Shown: positions 46,599 to 59,339 of the stretch, piece by piece
Numbering within the stretch: position 1 is the stretch's first letter
How the letters are laid out: every line of letters begins with the position of its first letter
Assembly: GCA_947561395.2 (NCBI GenBank)
Contig: OX387190.1
Span: forward strand, 9,852,858-9,916,857
Origin: Buxus sempervirens
Lineage: Eukaryota; Streptophyta; Magnoliopsida; Buxales; Buxaceae
Length of the DNA: 64,000 nucleotides
Direction of reading: 5' to 3'
Position numbers and translations under genes: made by a program
The notes under the pieces: generated by a model
The model's input: only the letters and a program-made list of their open reading frames with translations
Told to the model about the DNA's origin: nothing
Database searches by the model: none

Positions 46599-49500
46599 TG
46601 TCATGCCCTGAAATTTATACTTAATTATCCCAATTTTGATAATAATTATTTAATAATAACATGGATAATGGGGTAATAGGGATACTAGGACGTAACTGTA
46701 GTTCCCACACACCCCACGTGTGAAAATGATAGGATTCTACTTAGGAGTAGAATTGCCAATCGTGTTCTAATGATTCTAGTTGATTTACTTTGTAAAAGAA
46801 GAGAAAATGGATTGAATGAATGAAAGGAATTTCCTCTTTATTGATTGTTGAAGAATTTGCAAAAGAATTTGAAGAACAGAATTGAATGAAGAACTTGGTG
46901 ATATTCGAGAGATCACCCCTCTCCTATTGACTCAAGTTTATTACAATACTTCGGTGCCCCCCTATCTACTTACCAGCAGTATATAACTACCCTTTGCCAA
47001 CTCATCATACACGTAGGCCTATGTCCCTGAATTACCACTATTCTCCTCCTAGCATTTGTTGGTTGAACCACCCTGTTCCTCTGTGTTGCCACCTGGTTGA
47101 ACCACCTTGTTTTGCTGTGCTGCCACACCAGACCCCTTGTTGCTCTTCCTTCTGGAGTAAGTGAATCTCAATGGGAATCTATCAGAAAACCCAAGCAAAT
47201 TCCCAACACTCATGTGCTCAATGTACAATATATCCGTACAATAAAATTTAAAAGAAAACAAATGAAATACTAAGAGCTTGCACATATAAGATGAATAAAT
47301 CCAATTTGCGTTAACCAATAAAATAACAAAGTACGCCAATAAACATCCCATTAATAGAAAATTCCAATAGTAAAAAAGTACAAATAAACCATACTCTACT
47401 AGCTCATGACATAAAAATAAAATCCCTATTCTGTACTACTCTAAGTAGGCCACGTTGATGTCCAAGCACGTTGAATCGTGCCCATGTCTTAAGCATCCTC
47501 CTGGTCCTCAAAAGTTGCATCATATACACCTGTAAAAATAGTAGGGAATGAACAAATAGCCTAGTAGGTATCACCTTTATAGATCAAGTCCCATGGAGAA
47601 CTCAAACCGTAGAAACATACCCTAAAATATAAAAATATGAACAAGAGAAACAAATATATATCATGCTGAATTAGAAATCAAAATATAAAAACAACAATGA
47701 ATGCAATACATGAAAGACCCCTAATATCACTATATGTGGTCAAGTATATGGATTCTTATAGACTCTATATGAAAGAAATAATCCAAAATCCACATGACAT
47801 GCGCAAACAATCGTGTATGTAATGTATGCAGTGAGAAAGTGTGTGAATAACCTCTAAAGATATTCATCTTCTCCTCATGAATTATCTTTTTTTTTTTTTT
47901 TTTGATTAGTAAATGGTAGATATATTATATAAATAGAATCAGGGAAACCATACAAGCACAGGTACACAAAGAGTGTACCAGAAACTATAGCCTACTCACG
48001 CCTAAGCATAGAAGCAAAGGCTAGGACCCAAGAATACTCTTTCGTCAACGAATATATCCCCCACCCAGCTCATAAAAGCTATTACAAGTCAAGAACTCCT
48101 CGATAGAGATATTAACTCCTGCTCCTTGACCAATCAACCACGTATGTATCAAAGACAAAACGGCCCTCAGTAGTGAATGGTCATTTTTCTCCAAGTTTTT
48201 AAATATCCTCCTATTCCTTTCGCCTCATATGACCCAAGCTACTGCTGCAGGGGCCAAATTCCAGTTGATTTCTCCACATGACTTCCCCTTTTTCCACCCC
48301 CAAGCTTCTAGAGCTGATTTAAATTCCTTTGGGTGAACCCAATCTACCTTTAGCCTTTGGAAGATAGATCCCCAGAGCCTTGAAGTGCCTTTGCAGTGCA
48401 AAAGGAGGTGGGATACGTTTTCTTCCTCTTCTTTGCATATGCTGCATCTATTGGCCATTTGCCATCCCCTACTCTTCAAATGGTCTACTGTTAAAAAGAA
48501 CTCCCCCCTTGCTTCTTTTATAATTGCTTGTGTTTGTGAAATTGTTTAGATATCTCTGACCCAACACACATTCTAACTTACAGACACCACTTGGGGCAAT
48601 CTGAAGTATTCCACGTGTATATCGTAGTTCTATGGACTTCCAACCGATCGGAGCAATATGCCGAGCCACTATTTGCGGAATAGAGATCTAATCCCAAGAT
48701 GCCCATAACATCTTTGTGAAGTCCGGTTTTAAACAATAACATGGTTTCAACCTATTAATGCCTCTCAGAAATTTACCCTTCAAGGTCCTACATCACTTGG
48801 TAACCACATCTTATAACCTAGGTATTGGACTTCGTGGAAAAGCCCTCACTACGACATGTAAGGATATCATCAATATGAACATGGACTTTTGGTGACTATT
48901 GGTAGACCCTCACACCTCACCCGTTCCAATATTAGTGTCAAAAGTATGTTGTACTCATGCATGAAACACAAACACACCTATCTAATGCTCAATGCAACTT
49001 ATACATGGTTTCACATATGGCCTTCACCAACAACCATGAAAAATATTCCAATAAGCCTGTCAAATTTTGATTTAACAAGTATCAATGGTTATTAACCTAT
49101 CTATAAGTTCATAATCATGTATTTAGACATGTATCAAGGCATAGATATTATTAAAAGTACACAAATCATCCAAAAATACAGAAGAACACAATTTTTGTCT
49201 AGTCGCTCGACCTCTGTCTCGAGCGCCCAAGTATTTCATATAAACAATCCTAACGCTCGTTTGGTCGTTCAAGCGTTCTCTCGGGCATCCAAAAATACAA
49301 AAAACTAAACAAACCCAGACCTCAACGCTCAACTCGGCGCTCGAGCTTGGATGCAGGCGTCAAACCTTTATAACCGACACTCAATCTAGCGCTCGGATGT
49401 TGAATCGGGCATTCGGCTTAACCCAAAATTTCACTCTTGGGTTTGAAATTTAAATAAAAAGCACAGGTGGGGTGGTTGATGTAACGCTCGAGCGCTGTAT

Positions 49501-50235
49501 CGAGCGCCCACTCGAATTTTCCAATTATCAAGAATTTGAAATATCCAACCTTATTTTCTCCAACTTCAATGATTCTAGCAAGTTTCTAAGCATCCAATAA
49601 TGATTTTCTAACTATCCAATCACACCAACCTCACCCGGATTGAAATTTGACCATCTACTCATTGAAATCCTAGAGTTCTAGTTTCTAGTTTCATACCTGA
49701 ATTACATGTTTTCAAACAAACAATCAAATATTCATTCAAGGCAACTGAGTAGTATGTCTCTAGACATGTTAGAAGCAAAACCCATAACTAAAAACAAGGT
49801 TTGAACATTAGAATTAAAATCTCACCTATTCATGCAAAGTTTTCTAGGTTTTCACATAAGCATATGACTAATCAATAAATCTCAATACAAATCACGTTTT
49901 TCACACCATCATAACATCACTATTCTAAATCATCTCATGCACCCAGAAATATTAGAAATAGGTTTAGTATCATTTCCGTGGTTAGGGTTCTACGAATGAC
50001 TTGAATATTTTAGATCAACCTATCTTAATGCCTTCGATCCTTTTGTTGTTGGTTTCTTCTTGATTTAATCATGAAATCTACTTCTTTTCTCATCTTGAAT
50101 TAGCCGTCCAGCACTTTCTAGGGTTCTTCCACATAACCACGCATCCAAATCAAAGTAGAGAATAACAAAAGATCCTAATTCTAATCTAAAACTTGTATTT
50201 ATACTAGGGTTTTAATATGTTTAATTACCATCCTA
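46599..50235 (-). mobile_element. Reverse LTR fragment of the large-LTR family
   Basis: It begins tgtcatgccctgaaat, a variant of the family end, and shares the order of the reverse LTR at 6460: the block around 47480-47560 (gtcctcaaaag, tacacctg), then CGCTCGAGCG-type palindromes (49200-49510). Two inserts are visible: about 0.5 kb of undetermined repeat (about 46735-47208, ending attcccaaca) and a LINE tail (47888-48535). The far end is lost. Confidence 0.6.
47888..48535 (-). mobile_element. LINE 3' fragment inside the reverse LTR
   Basis: A poly-T tract (47887-47904) then gattagtaaatgg marks the 3' end. The - strand codes KSRGWQMANRCSICKEEEEN, then LLLHCKGTSRLWG, the zinc-binding C-terminal domain of plant LINEs. 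About 0.65 kb, no clear TSD. Confidence 0.8.
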
Positions 50236-50958
50236 CCCCAACCACGCATCCAAATATGTTTAATATGTTGAAGTTTTGAAAATCTTGTTTTATAATATGC
50301 CAAGGTTTGTCAAGACGCTTATGGGGTGGAGCAATGAGAGTCAATAGATTCCTATTGAATGAGATGTTGTATGGTGATCCATGATATGATGGGAAAGGAA
50401 TCTTGGTGGATTTTTCATTGATGTTTCATAGGTTGCTACCTTTCTAGCTTCTTTCTTTCTTTTTTTAAAATCTCTAAGGATTCTCAGATTTGAGCAATAT
50501 GTCTTCATTCGGAAAATCGTGAGTCGACATATTCAAGCATGATAACTCATAGGCATCAACAAATTCTGGGAATCTAACATCATGGAGCAGCATGCAGTAA
50601 ATTGATCAGTCTTTTGAAAAGGAGTTGTATATAAATTCCCTTTGAATCATTAGTATCACATTCTCATCTAAATTGAGTAAATGAAAAAAAAAAAAAAATT
50701 TGAAGCAGCGTAACTTTTGTATGCAATCTAATGAAAGTAGGGAAAATTATGAGAGGTTACCTTTTGAAAGGAATTCATGAAAATATGCTTTGAAAAGTCC
50801 TGTTCACAATGAGGGGAAACTTTCTGAAAATATTTGAGATAAATTCATTGAATATTGTAGCTAAAATCTAAATTCAAAGTTTACCCTTCATTATGTTGGG
50901 CTTTAAAATAGAAAAAAGGAAAAAAAGAAACTAGAAACTCGTTTCTCAATCGACACAG

Positions 50959-51036
50959 GAAGTTGGGAATGATGAAAATCGGAGGAGATTGGTATTGCAA
51001 GCACAATATCATACTCATGCAGTCACTGTCGATTGA
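50959..51036 (+). CDS. Possible orphan terminal exon
   Basis: After tcgacacag a 25-codon frame reads EVGNDENRRRLVLQAQYHTH, then AVTVD and TGA. Acceptor and peptide look like the C terminus of a real protein, but no matching upstream exon was found. It might join with the piece at 44849. Confidence 0.25.
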   Translation, partial: EVGNDENRRRLVLQAQYHTHAVTVD

Positions 51037-54000
51037 ATCCAGGTGTCTCTCCAATATTGGTGAGGCATTTACAACCTCCAGCGACTGTGTGAATCGATCA
51101 AGGATGACGAAAACCACTGTTTTGTATATTTTCCTGCCAGCAAGTCAAGGCTGGCCTCCATTCATCATCCTCTAGTGATTCACTGATTCTGGCGAAGCAA
51201 ATCTATATTTTTGGCAACTTGTATTCATAATTCATGCACAAATCCAGTATGTTCAGTTTCTCATCATTCTCATTGTATGCAGCTCTGCCCCATGTTTTTA
51301 TTTTGAACCTGTGTCCTGATTAAATTTTGCGAACATAGATCCTTTGATTATATCTTGACAAAAATCTGCATGATGTATCAATGCCACTTTGTTTCCTTGG
51401 TCATCATCACTAGAATGAGTTTTTCAGTATTTTTTTTCCATTATCATTAATCAGTTTCATCTGTATTTGTGTGCGTATATTGTAATATACTATAATCCCA
51501 ACAATTGGATGGTGCTTGCTGCTTGGTAGGGCTGAACAGCCTTTTGAACTTTGTTTGAAAGCAAAATGGACAATTTTTTGGAAGTTGCTTGAGACTTTAC
51601 TCTGTTTATATTTTCGTGTTTTGTTTTTCTCTCTTCCATGGTTAACAAAGCTCCATCATAAACTATCAAAAAGTAACCCAATGTTTTCAGTGATTGAATT
51701 CTTGGATGTAGCATAACCATATGAAATTAGCGGTACTTCTTGGATTTAGCATAACCATATGAAATATTCTTGGATGTACCAGTGGATACGCAGCCGAAAG
51801 CTCATGATACTTTTCAGTGTTTTCACAATGTTTCTGCTATGCTTAGGAATTGCTTGTCATATTATTTGAGAGGGGTTTAATGAATTTGGTAAGTAGGGAG
51901 TGTTTCTATTGTTTTCCGTTTTTTCCTTTTTTTTTTCAGTTCATGTGTATCACTGTTGCATGAGGTCATCATAAAGAAAAATTGGTTTTGTTTCACAGGT
52001 ACATTACTTCAGGTGTGGAAATTTACTCTACATAGCTACAAGTATTTTGTGATGTCCAAGTATGACAAATTGCTTCCCAAAAGTCAAGGATTGAAGCACC
52101 ATAAATCTAGGTCTCTCCAATGTCAAAACACATTTGGACCTACCTGTTCACATGTGAGACTACCCAGATTGACTTTTGGCTTCTAGCAATAAAGGATTCA
52201 CTAGTCTGTTAGATTACATTTCGGCATTATCTGTTAGAAAAGTTTCTTGGTTAATATTAACAATTATGAGCTGGTGGATATTCCAATAGTAGGTATAGAT
52301 TTCACTTGGTCAAGTATTAATGATAATTCGGTAATGCCCAACTGCTTAAAATCATCATCCTTGTCAGTAGAACTTAATGCATGTAAGTCTGGGATTCAGG
52401 TGTAAACATCTCTTCTTTTGCATCTTTGTCTAATTCAAATCCATTGGTGATCTTAGCTGCAGGTCTGCATCATCTTCTTGTTTGATTAATGGGTGTTTCT
52501 TAGGTTGAGGAGTTTTGCCAACAAATGTTTTACTGTTGGATAGAAGGATGAATTGTATTGTTCAACATTGATCCTTAATGTTTTTGGGTGTTTAATATGA
52601 TATCCTATGGGTCCTACCTGGACGAGATATATAAAATAGAGAGGATGAGAAAAGGGCAAACTTGGAAGTGAAAAAGTTTTACAATGATTTTTGCCTTCGT
52701 TGCAATTATTTTAAAAAAATTTCTCTTTTCCCCCAAAAAAGACTTTTCAAGGCACATTTTTATAAATACCCTAAAAAAGTTACCTGTAACCATAATTTAT
52801 AAAAATTAATTAAAGATCAGTAAGATGCGTCTTGTGGGACTAATATGAGCATAAATAATAAAAATTAATTAAAAAAGTATTACAAAAATGTAATTGATAT
52901 TTAGAAATTAATCTAATCAATAGAATTGGAATTTATATCAATTCTATATGGAATTATAATTCCAAATTTCAATTCTCTAATCATCCAATTACAAGAAATC
53001 CAATTCTACTCAATTAACCAATTCATTAAGAATTAGAATTGTAATTTTAATTCCAATTCGTCAAACCAATCAGAGCCTTAAAAAAGGTTACCCTTAACCA
53101 ACAAATGGTAACGTCGACTAGTCGAGCTAGTACAATAATTTTTTGGAGTAGCCAAGGGTCACTTTGCTAGCAGACACAAATTTAGTAGCCAATAAAGACT
53201 TGAAATCGGCTGGAGCCTCTCGCTGGAACATCTGCTAGTATTCATGGACATATACATACCATTCGCCATTCGACCAGCAGATGTTTCAGCGTAGGATCCA
53301 ACTGATATGACCTCGCCAATAAACAACCCTCGTTCAGCCGAATAGGATGAGAGAATTGTATGTAAATGCCATCAAAGGATCATCAGGTAGCCTAGGAGAT
53401 ATTAGACAATCATAATGTATTCTGAATTAAGACAAACAAAAGAATGAGAGAACATGCATAAATTGATTCATATATATACTAGTTAAAATCAGTTTCTGCT
53501 GCATCCGCTTCATGAACCGAAGAAACCTCCAAAAACCTTTAAACATTAGTTATTTCATATCCAGTGCATCTGCCGAGAGCCAGCACCCTTTAATGATTAC
53601 TGTCGCCCTTAAATATGAAAACCCAAGTAAGTTGTAAACCCACCAAGATGATATCACCTACCAACCAACCTAACATTGTGGAATATGGGGATCCTGAAGG
53701 TCCATTGTTTATTTGTTTTCACGCAGGTCTACATTCTATCAACTGATTTTTTGTTGCTCAACCACAGGGTACCAATAAAAAATGTTTATAAAGAGAACCG
53801 AACAGAAGCACAATAACCGTAACTCACATTATAAAACTCATTTCAGAATCAATTAACCAACCATCGAAGTAACGGTGAACACAATGAACCATTGTTTAGC
53901 TCGCTCGATTCTCTCGCTCTCTCTCTCTCGACGTTGAAAAACAAAACCTTTTATTTGCAGAAAAGTAAAGATATAAAATTAAACTGACATACCCGAATAG

Positions 54001-54832
54001 GGTTGTTTGATTTGGCTGAAATCCACTCTAAAATTTCAGATCTTGAAAGTTGAAATCCCCAAATTATAAAACATTTCTTCAAGAAGTTTTGAATGAAGGG
54101 ATATGATCTTTACAACATTTGAATAACAAAAAGAAAATAGCAACCGCACCTGTTAAATGCAACGATGGTCTGAGCTCGAAGTTCCCTTGATGCAAACAGT
54201 GATTTCCACCTTCTGAATCCTCACTTCCTCTTCTAAAATAAGTTCCCTTCCTAAATATCGAGATTTCAATAACCGAAGTAACGTTTGGCCCTTTTTTTAA
54301 TTTTTTATTCTTAGTTGTTTCTGGTAACCGGACTGAACTTGATCTCCCCCCAAATGGACGCTGGGATTCCTCATAAACACCCAACCTCCTTTTTAACGAC
54401 ATTCGGCCTCTTCTCTATTGAGGGTTCCCCTCAAAAGAATCCCTACAAGCCACAAACGGCTGGTAAATTTGCTTAAACTACAACCTTTAAGCACCTATTA
54501 CGCGGATATTTTGGAAGCTTTCCAGTTGAATTTTCCTTAGCATCAGCTAACCCCATTGCTTTAGAAACTTCTATATTTGATTGGGAAGAAAGCTTGAGGC
54601 CAAACGATGGAGAAATAAGCCATCATACATGCCAAAAATTGGTTGACAGAACCGGAATTAATTTGGCTGACAAATCCCTCTAAAATCCCACAAATCTCTT
54701 TCTAAGTTCAATGGGATTCATCTCTTTGAATTTTGGAAGGTCTTGGTTGCCAAAATGGCAACCTTTCATTTCTGAAAATTTAAAACCATCGAATGGCTAT
54801 TGGGTTCAGTTTTCTTCATGTTGAGTCCCATG

Positions 54833-54900
54833 CTACATAAATTGGGGGATGAAATCGTCTGAATCCCCTGCTACATAGATTGGGGGATGAAAGCGTCTAC
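54833..54900. repeat. Short tandem duplication
   Basis: The phrase ctacataaattgggggatga followed by aatcgtct is repeated about 38 bp later as ctacatagattgggggatga followed by aagcgtct. Confidence 0.8.
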
Positions 54901-55789
54901 CACAACTTAACTGCGGTAGACTTTGCAGCTGCCACATTCAACATCCATGAGATGCTTTTTGTTTCACATTTCCCCTTGGAAAATTTTAACTACGGTGGAC
55001 GATTTCAATTGTTGGGAATTTTCATTGCAAAATTATCATTTTGCCATCGGGATGGATTAACACATAATTCTACACCAATTCGAGTGCCCTTTTTTCACAT
55101 TGCACTCGTCTTATTCCCGTGCTTGCTTTTATTGTTATATCTTTTATGGGCTACTGGTCCTAAGTCCAGAGAAAGAAGGAGAAGGAGGGTTGCGTTAAGT
55201 TAGCAGCCGGTGTAAAATCTTGTGTCACTTGTCACATGAGCTAGTGCTTGTGAGTAAATTAGGCTTTCAGATGTGACCTTGAATGCTGCACCAAATGCAG
55301 GGTGCAAAATTTCGGTGATTACAACTGCAATTAACTATTAAGATATAACCAGATTTAACCATCATGTTCAACTGGCCTGATCAAATTTACCACATATAAT
55401 GGCAAGTTGAAACATGGGCATGACATATTTCGTGCTAATACAAAATCACAAGCATTTTAACCAATTTTGGAAGGCTAGTCGTTGAGGCATACCAAATGTT
55501 TGTTGGAATATGCTTCTAAACTCCAAGCCTCTCAAGAAACAATGCAATTACAATCTCTCATTAAAACCAAAAATGTAATTCAAAGATTGCTTAAGATAAT
55601 TTAAACTACAAAATCCCATATAATATATCTTACTACAAACCATAAAAGAATATCAGGTGGAAATCTTTTTGGAATAAATAATAGTCTATGCTGCAAATAA
55701 ATTTACCCCTTTTTGCCTAATTACACGTACCAAAATGCAAAAGACTATCAGTACAGGGATGAATGGAGAAGGCCAGATCCGCAAAAGCA

Positions 55790-56080
55790 TCATATAACAG
55801 ATATCTTGCAGGTGGAAGGGGCTTGTTGCCGGAGCAAATTAAGTACCTTTCTTCTTGGGATTTTGTTCTTATTTCTCACAAACCATTCACCATCCCCAAA
55901 ATAAAATCGTTCAGAAGAGTTAACGCTCATCTTCTCAAGAACACGAGAACTGTTGAGTAAATATATTGCCAACTCAATTTCGCTGCCGTAACCGTGAAAT
56001 GCATGTATTTGAACTTCCTTGAGATGATTATGGTAGCATCTGGTCGGCTTTCTCCTTATTTTCCTTTGTTTTTCTGCAGT
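55790..56080 (-). CDS. F-box gene last exon
   Basis: 291 nt ending in TGA at 55792-55790. It reads HNHLKEVQIHAFHGYGSEIE, then VLEKMSVNSSERF, with a basic end. The frame fits; the exact acceptor is uncertain. Confidence 0.75.
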   Translation of the reverse strand, partial: TAEKQRKIRRKPTRCYHNHLKEVQIHAFHGYGSEIELAIYLLNSSRVLEKMSVNSSERFYFGDGEWFVRNKNKIPRRKVLNLLRQQAPSTCKISVI

Positions 56081-57866
56081 CTTATATAAAGAAAGCTGGA
56101 AGCATAAAGACATGAAACAGTTGCTTAGATAAAGTAAATCGAGTGCCAAAAAAGACTTAATGAACTAGTATTAGCATGCCACAAAAGAATCAAAAAGGCT
56201 CACCTGTAATTCCAGTTTATGCAATAATGGAGAAGCTTTCAAAAGAGAGGCAAATCCTAACATGCTTCTTTGTGCTGGTCCTGTTACTGCTAGATTTATA
56301 TGCTTAAGTTTTTTGAATGTAGGTAACTGCTTAGGCAACATATATCTCTGTAAGAAAGTAATTATTATAACATGAGAAAGGAGAAGATTATACATTAGTT
56401 AATTACCCAACAAAAAGAAGATGAGTGCTACAAAAACTGAGAAAGATAATAGACAAATAGTATGTATTAGGAGCAAAGCACATACCTTCATATGTGGTGA
56501 CATGATAAACAGAACCTCAAGCTGGGGAATATCACTTGCAAGTCTACCAAGAGCATAAGTTAAACCATCCAATTGTTCCCCCCATGTAGTAGCAATCATA
56601 AATCTTGCAAGTTTCGGAGTGTTACTGAATGAAAATTTTGCCATGGCTCCTTTATATTCAAAGGAGGACAAATTTGAGGCACAAAGTTCAACTTCCTCCA
56701 AATCATGACAAAAAGATATAGCCAAGTGTTTCAGTCTAAGAAATGGATGGACGAACTTTAAATTAGTTGGAACGAAGCCATGTGCCATACTCAGCCACTC
56801 AAGGACTACACAATTGGACAAGATGCTGTCCACATGTTCTTGAGTAAGATCTACATTTTTCAAAGTGAGGGACACAAGGGACTTGAAGCTGCTGAAATCT
56901 GGAGGAAGGCTCAGCATGCAAGTGTTCAAGGAAAAATGCTTTAAGGAGTATCCTCTTCCTTGAGAGAAAAGCTCAAAAGGAAAGTGGTAGGGCTCATCAT
57001 AATCCAGAAGAAAACAATTTATTTTGGAAAAGTCGAGTTCAAGCATCTGAACTCCTCTATCTAATGCAAATTCAATCCATTGATCAATATCAGAAGCAGA
57101 TTCTTCACCCAAGAAATACTGAATCCTAAATGCATTAACAAATGGACCCTGGTGAAGCTTTAAAATTTTATGGATCCACCTCACAAATTGACACCTCTCC
57201 TGCTGCAACACCATCCTATCTTTCTTCGAGAATTTGCCTTGGGGGTAAACGTCTCCGATCATGTTTAAAACATCAAAATTAAGGGTCAATGATGTCTGCC
57301 ATAGGTACCTCAGTTTGCTTGAAATAATGCTCATACTTGCTGCCTCTCTCATTGTCAACAATGACATAATGGAAGCAAGAACTTCAAGTGGCAACTGACT
57401 GATATGATCAGCTTCAGTTTCGTTGCGCTATTTATGTAACAAAAAATGGAAAACCTCATGTCAATAAATGCAATTTAAATTTCAAAAAGCCTATTAATGG
57501 AACCAACATTCCCTAATTATCTAACCTAGTTTACATCAGAAGTCGGCCTACCTCCACCATGGCATTACTGAAAAGAGATCTTTTAGCAAGTAAGTTCCAC
57601 TGCACTCGATCTTCTACAATCTTGTCAATCTGTTGATTTCAATTAAACCTTCAGTAAAGATGTTAGCGAAACCAACATCACTATTAAATGACATTTCCAA
57701 TCGGATAGATCTCATTTAATAACTAGTCACAGATATTCAGCAGAAGTCATAGAGCTTATTTTCCAAGAGTAATAAAATTGAAACTTTTTCCATTTACCTC
57801 TGGAAAATCAAACCCCAGGAAGAATTGGGGAAATTGCATTGGGTAGCAAAACACTCTCCACAACAT
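55790..57866 (-). CDS. F-box/LRR-repeat protein
   Basis: Exons on the - strand: 57866-57798, 57629-57552, 57427-56486, 56347-56204, 56080-55790 (all phase 0, GT-AG). The three large ones are well supported and give 458 residues; with the two short 5' exons the protein is 507. The F-box opens the main exon (HISQLPLEVLASIMSLLTMR, then SKLRYLW) and should bind SKP1 in an SCF ubiquitin ligase. About 350 residues of degenerate leucine-rich repeats follow (for example LVSLTLKNVDLTQEHVDSIL), then a C-terminal part with HLKEVQIHAFHGYGSEIELA and LEKMSV, as in plant F-box/LRR proteins related to the FBD class. The target is unknown. The alternative start is the ATG at 57560 (MVERNETEADHISQLP), which puts the F-box near the N terminus as is usual; the upstream exons would then be leader. 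The last acceptor (ataag/ACTGC) is weak but is the only one I found that keeps frame. Confidence 0.82.
56204..56347 (-). CDS. F-box gene penultimate exon
   Basis: 144 nt, 48 codons, from cttacag/AGA to CAG/gtgagc. It reads RYMLPKQLPTFKKLKHINL and on to KLELQ. Confidence 0.85.
56486..57427 (-). CDS. F-box gene main exon
   Basis: 942 nt, 314 codons, from aaatag/CGC to AAG/gtatgt. It holds the F-box and most of the LRR region without a break. Confidence 0.88.
57552..57866 (-). CDS. Two probable 5' exons of the F-box gene
   Basis: 57866-57798 (23 codons from ATG, MLWRVFCYPMQFPQFFLGF and on) and 57629-57552 (26 codons, IDKIVEDRVQWNLLAKRSLF and on) have good donors (GAG/gtaaat, GAG/gtaggc) and an acceptor (caacag), and keep phase 0 into the main exon. 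They add 49 residues before the F-box that I do not recognise. They could also be spliced leader, with initiation at ATG 57560. Confidence 0.45.
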
Positions 57867-58968
57867 GTTTCTTCCCCTTCTTAATATTTGCTACTGCTGT
57901 CTCACTCTACTTTTCCTTGTAAGTCCAAATACTTCGATAAACAAGCAGTAGAATTGATTAAACTTCAGAAATCATAAATATAATGTATGCAAGCAGCAAA
58001 ACTGATTATAATCAGTAAATCAGAAGGGGAAGGACAGCCTCAAAATTTATTATTAATGAAAAATTCTGTGTCCAGAAATGAAATCAAACAGAAGCAAAAA
58101 TAGGAGTTGTAACAACAAATATGAAAAGCATTCCTATTAAACAGATTCTACAAACACAAAATTAAGTGCAAATTTACCTTCATCTACAACATTGAACACT
58201 CAAGGATAAGAACGTTATGATCTTACGCTCATAACAATAGAATCATCAAATGGCGGAAATGAATACTAATAAGAGCCTCTTTAGCTAGAGAAGATAAAAA
58301 ATAAAGGATAATTTTTAGGAAAATATTATATTTAGGCACATCTTTAATTTTGTCAGTGATCAGGGAAAATTTTATCTAGACAAGCACATATATCAAAGTT
58401 GAAGCAAAAGCATTTATTTATTACTACAAAAACAAGCTCCTGCTTTTTCTTCCTCAACATAAAAGAAAAAATGTGATGTAAATCTAGTTTAAATGGCTCC
58501 CTGCGAATCAAACTGCTTCAGAACTTTGAAATCATAATTACCAATAACATCCATCATTAGGACCATATTAGAGAAAGGAAAAATATACAAGAGCAAAATA
58601 ACAGAAAAGAGAGTGGTCAAGTACCAACTAAAAATGCACATAATTGGTAATAAAATTCCTTAATAAACATGAAAAACAACTTTTCCACCTATATAAGCCA
58701 AGGTAGTTCATATAAGTAAATTTTCAGTAACTAATCTATATAATCCAAGGTAATTCATGTAAAGATATCTTTTATTCTCAATCCATCAAACAGCAACATT
58801 GCAAATGTAGTGAACCACATTTTTCTCAATATCATCTCAAACATAAACGAAATTACTTAGAAAAATGAGCAAGACGAATAGTCACATAACAAAAACATCA
58901 TATCTCTATCATCTGAAAACTGATTACCATATAGGACAAGCTCCTGGGACATTCTAAGAGAGCTGGCT
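57867..58968. other. Upstream of the F-box gene, nothing recognised
   Basis: AT-rich DNA that should include the F-box promoter. No TATA box could be fixed with confidence. Confidence 0.4.
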
Positions 58969-59330
58969 ATCATAATAAGTTTCGTAAGCATCAGAACAGC
59001 CAGGTTGCATCTTGCTTGCCACTTCCTTTGAGCTTTCGATATTAGCAAGGTTTTAAATATCAATACTGCTAAATATATCACCATATAAAGAGAGGAGATA
59101 TATCCTTGATAAATCAAGGAATTTATGCAATATTACACTTCGGCTTTATAAATCAAGGAAGTGTAATATTGCATAGATTTCTTGATTTATCAAGGATATA
59201 TCTCCTCTCTTTATATGGTGATATATTTAGCAGTATTGATATTTAAAACCTTGCTAATATCGCAAGCTCAAAGGAAGTGGCAAGAAGGATGCAACCTGGC
59301 TGTTTTGATGCTTACGAAAATTATTATGAT
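58969..59330. repeat. 173-bp inverted duplication with 16-bp spacer
   Basis: The left arm 58969-59141 and right arm 59158-59330 are reverse complements with only about 8-9 differences by eye. The spacer is 59142-59157. The right arm ends at attatgat exactly where the hAT tip cagggctgtc begins. The two arms produce mirror-image open frames on the two strands; these are not genes. Confidence 0.92.
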
Positions 59331-59339
59331 CAGGGCTGT

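Larger units (their letters stand above)
50236..55789. other. Intergenic, mostly unassigned
   Basis: No complete gene seen. Contents: a possible terminal exon at 50959-51036, a (CT)n tract at about 53908-53930, a local duplication at 54833-54900, and several open frames without family features (51956-52186, 54079-54402, 54880-55203). The last has a hydrophobic segment (FPCLLLLLYLLW) but no ATG at its start and no neighbours to support it. Confidence 0.4.

Noticed and set aside
46735-47208. Possible second short LTR inside the reverse LTR
   Set aside because: The ends tgatagg and cccaaca look LTR-like, but no 5-bp duplication flanks them.
54079-54402. 107-codon ORF starting MSLKRRLGVYEESQRPFGG
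   Set aside because: It has an ATG and mixed composition, but no recognised domain, no clear splice partner and no conserved motif.
54880-55203. ORF with a hydrophobic segment near its C terminus
   Set aside because: It starts at TTG, next to a local duplication, and has no family signature.
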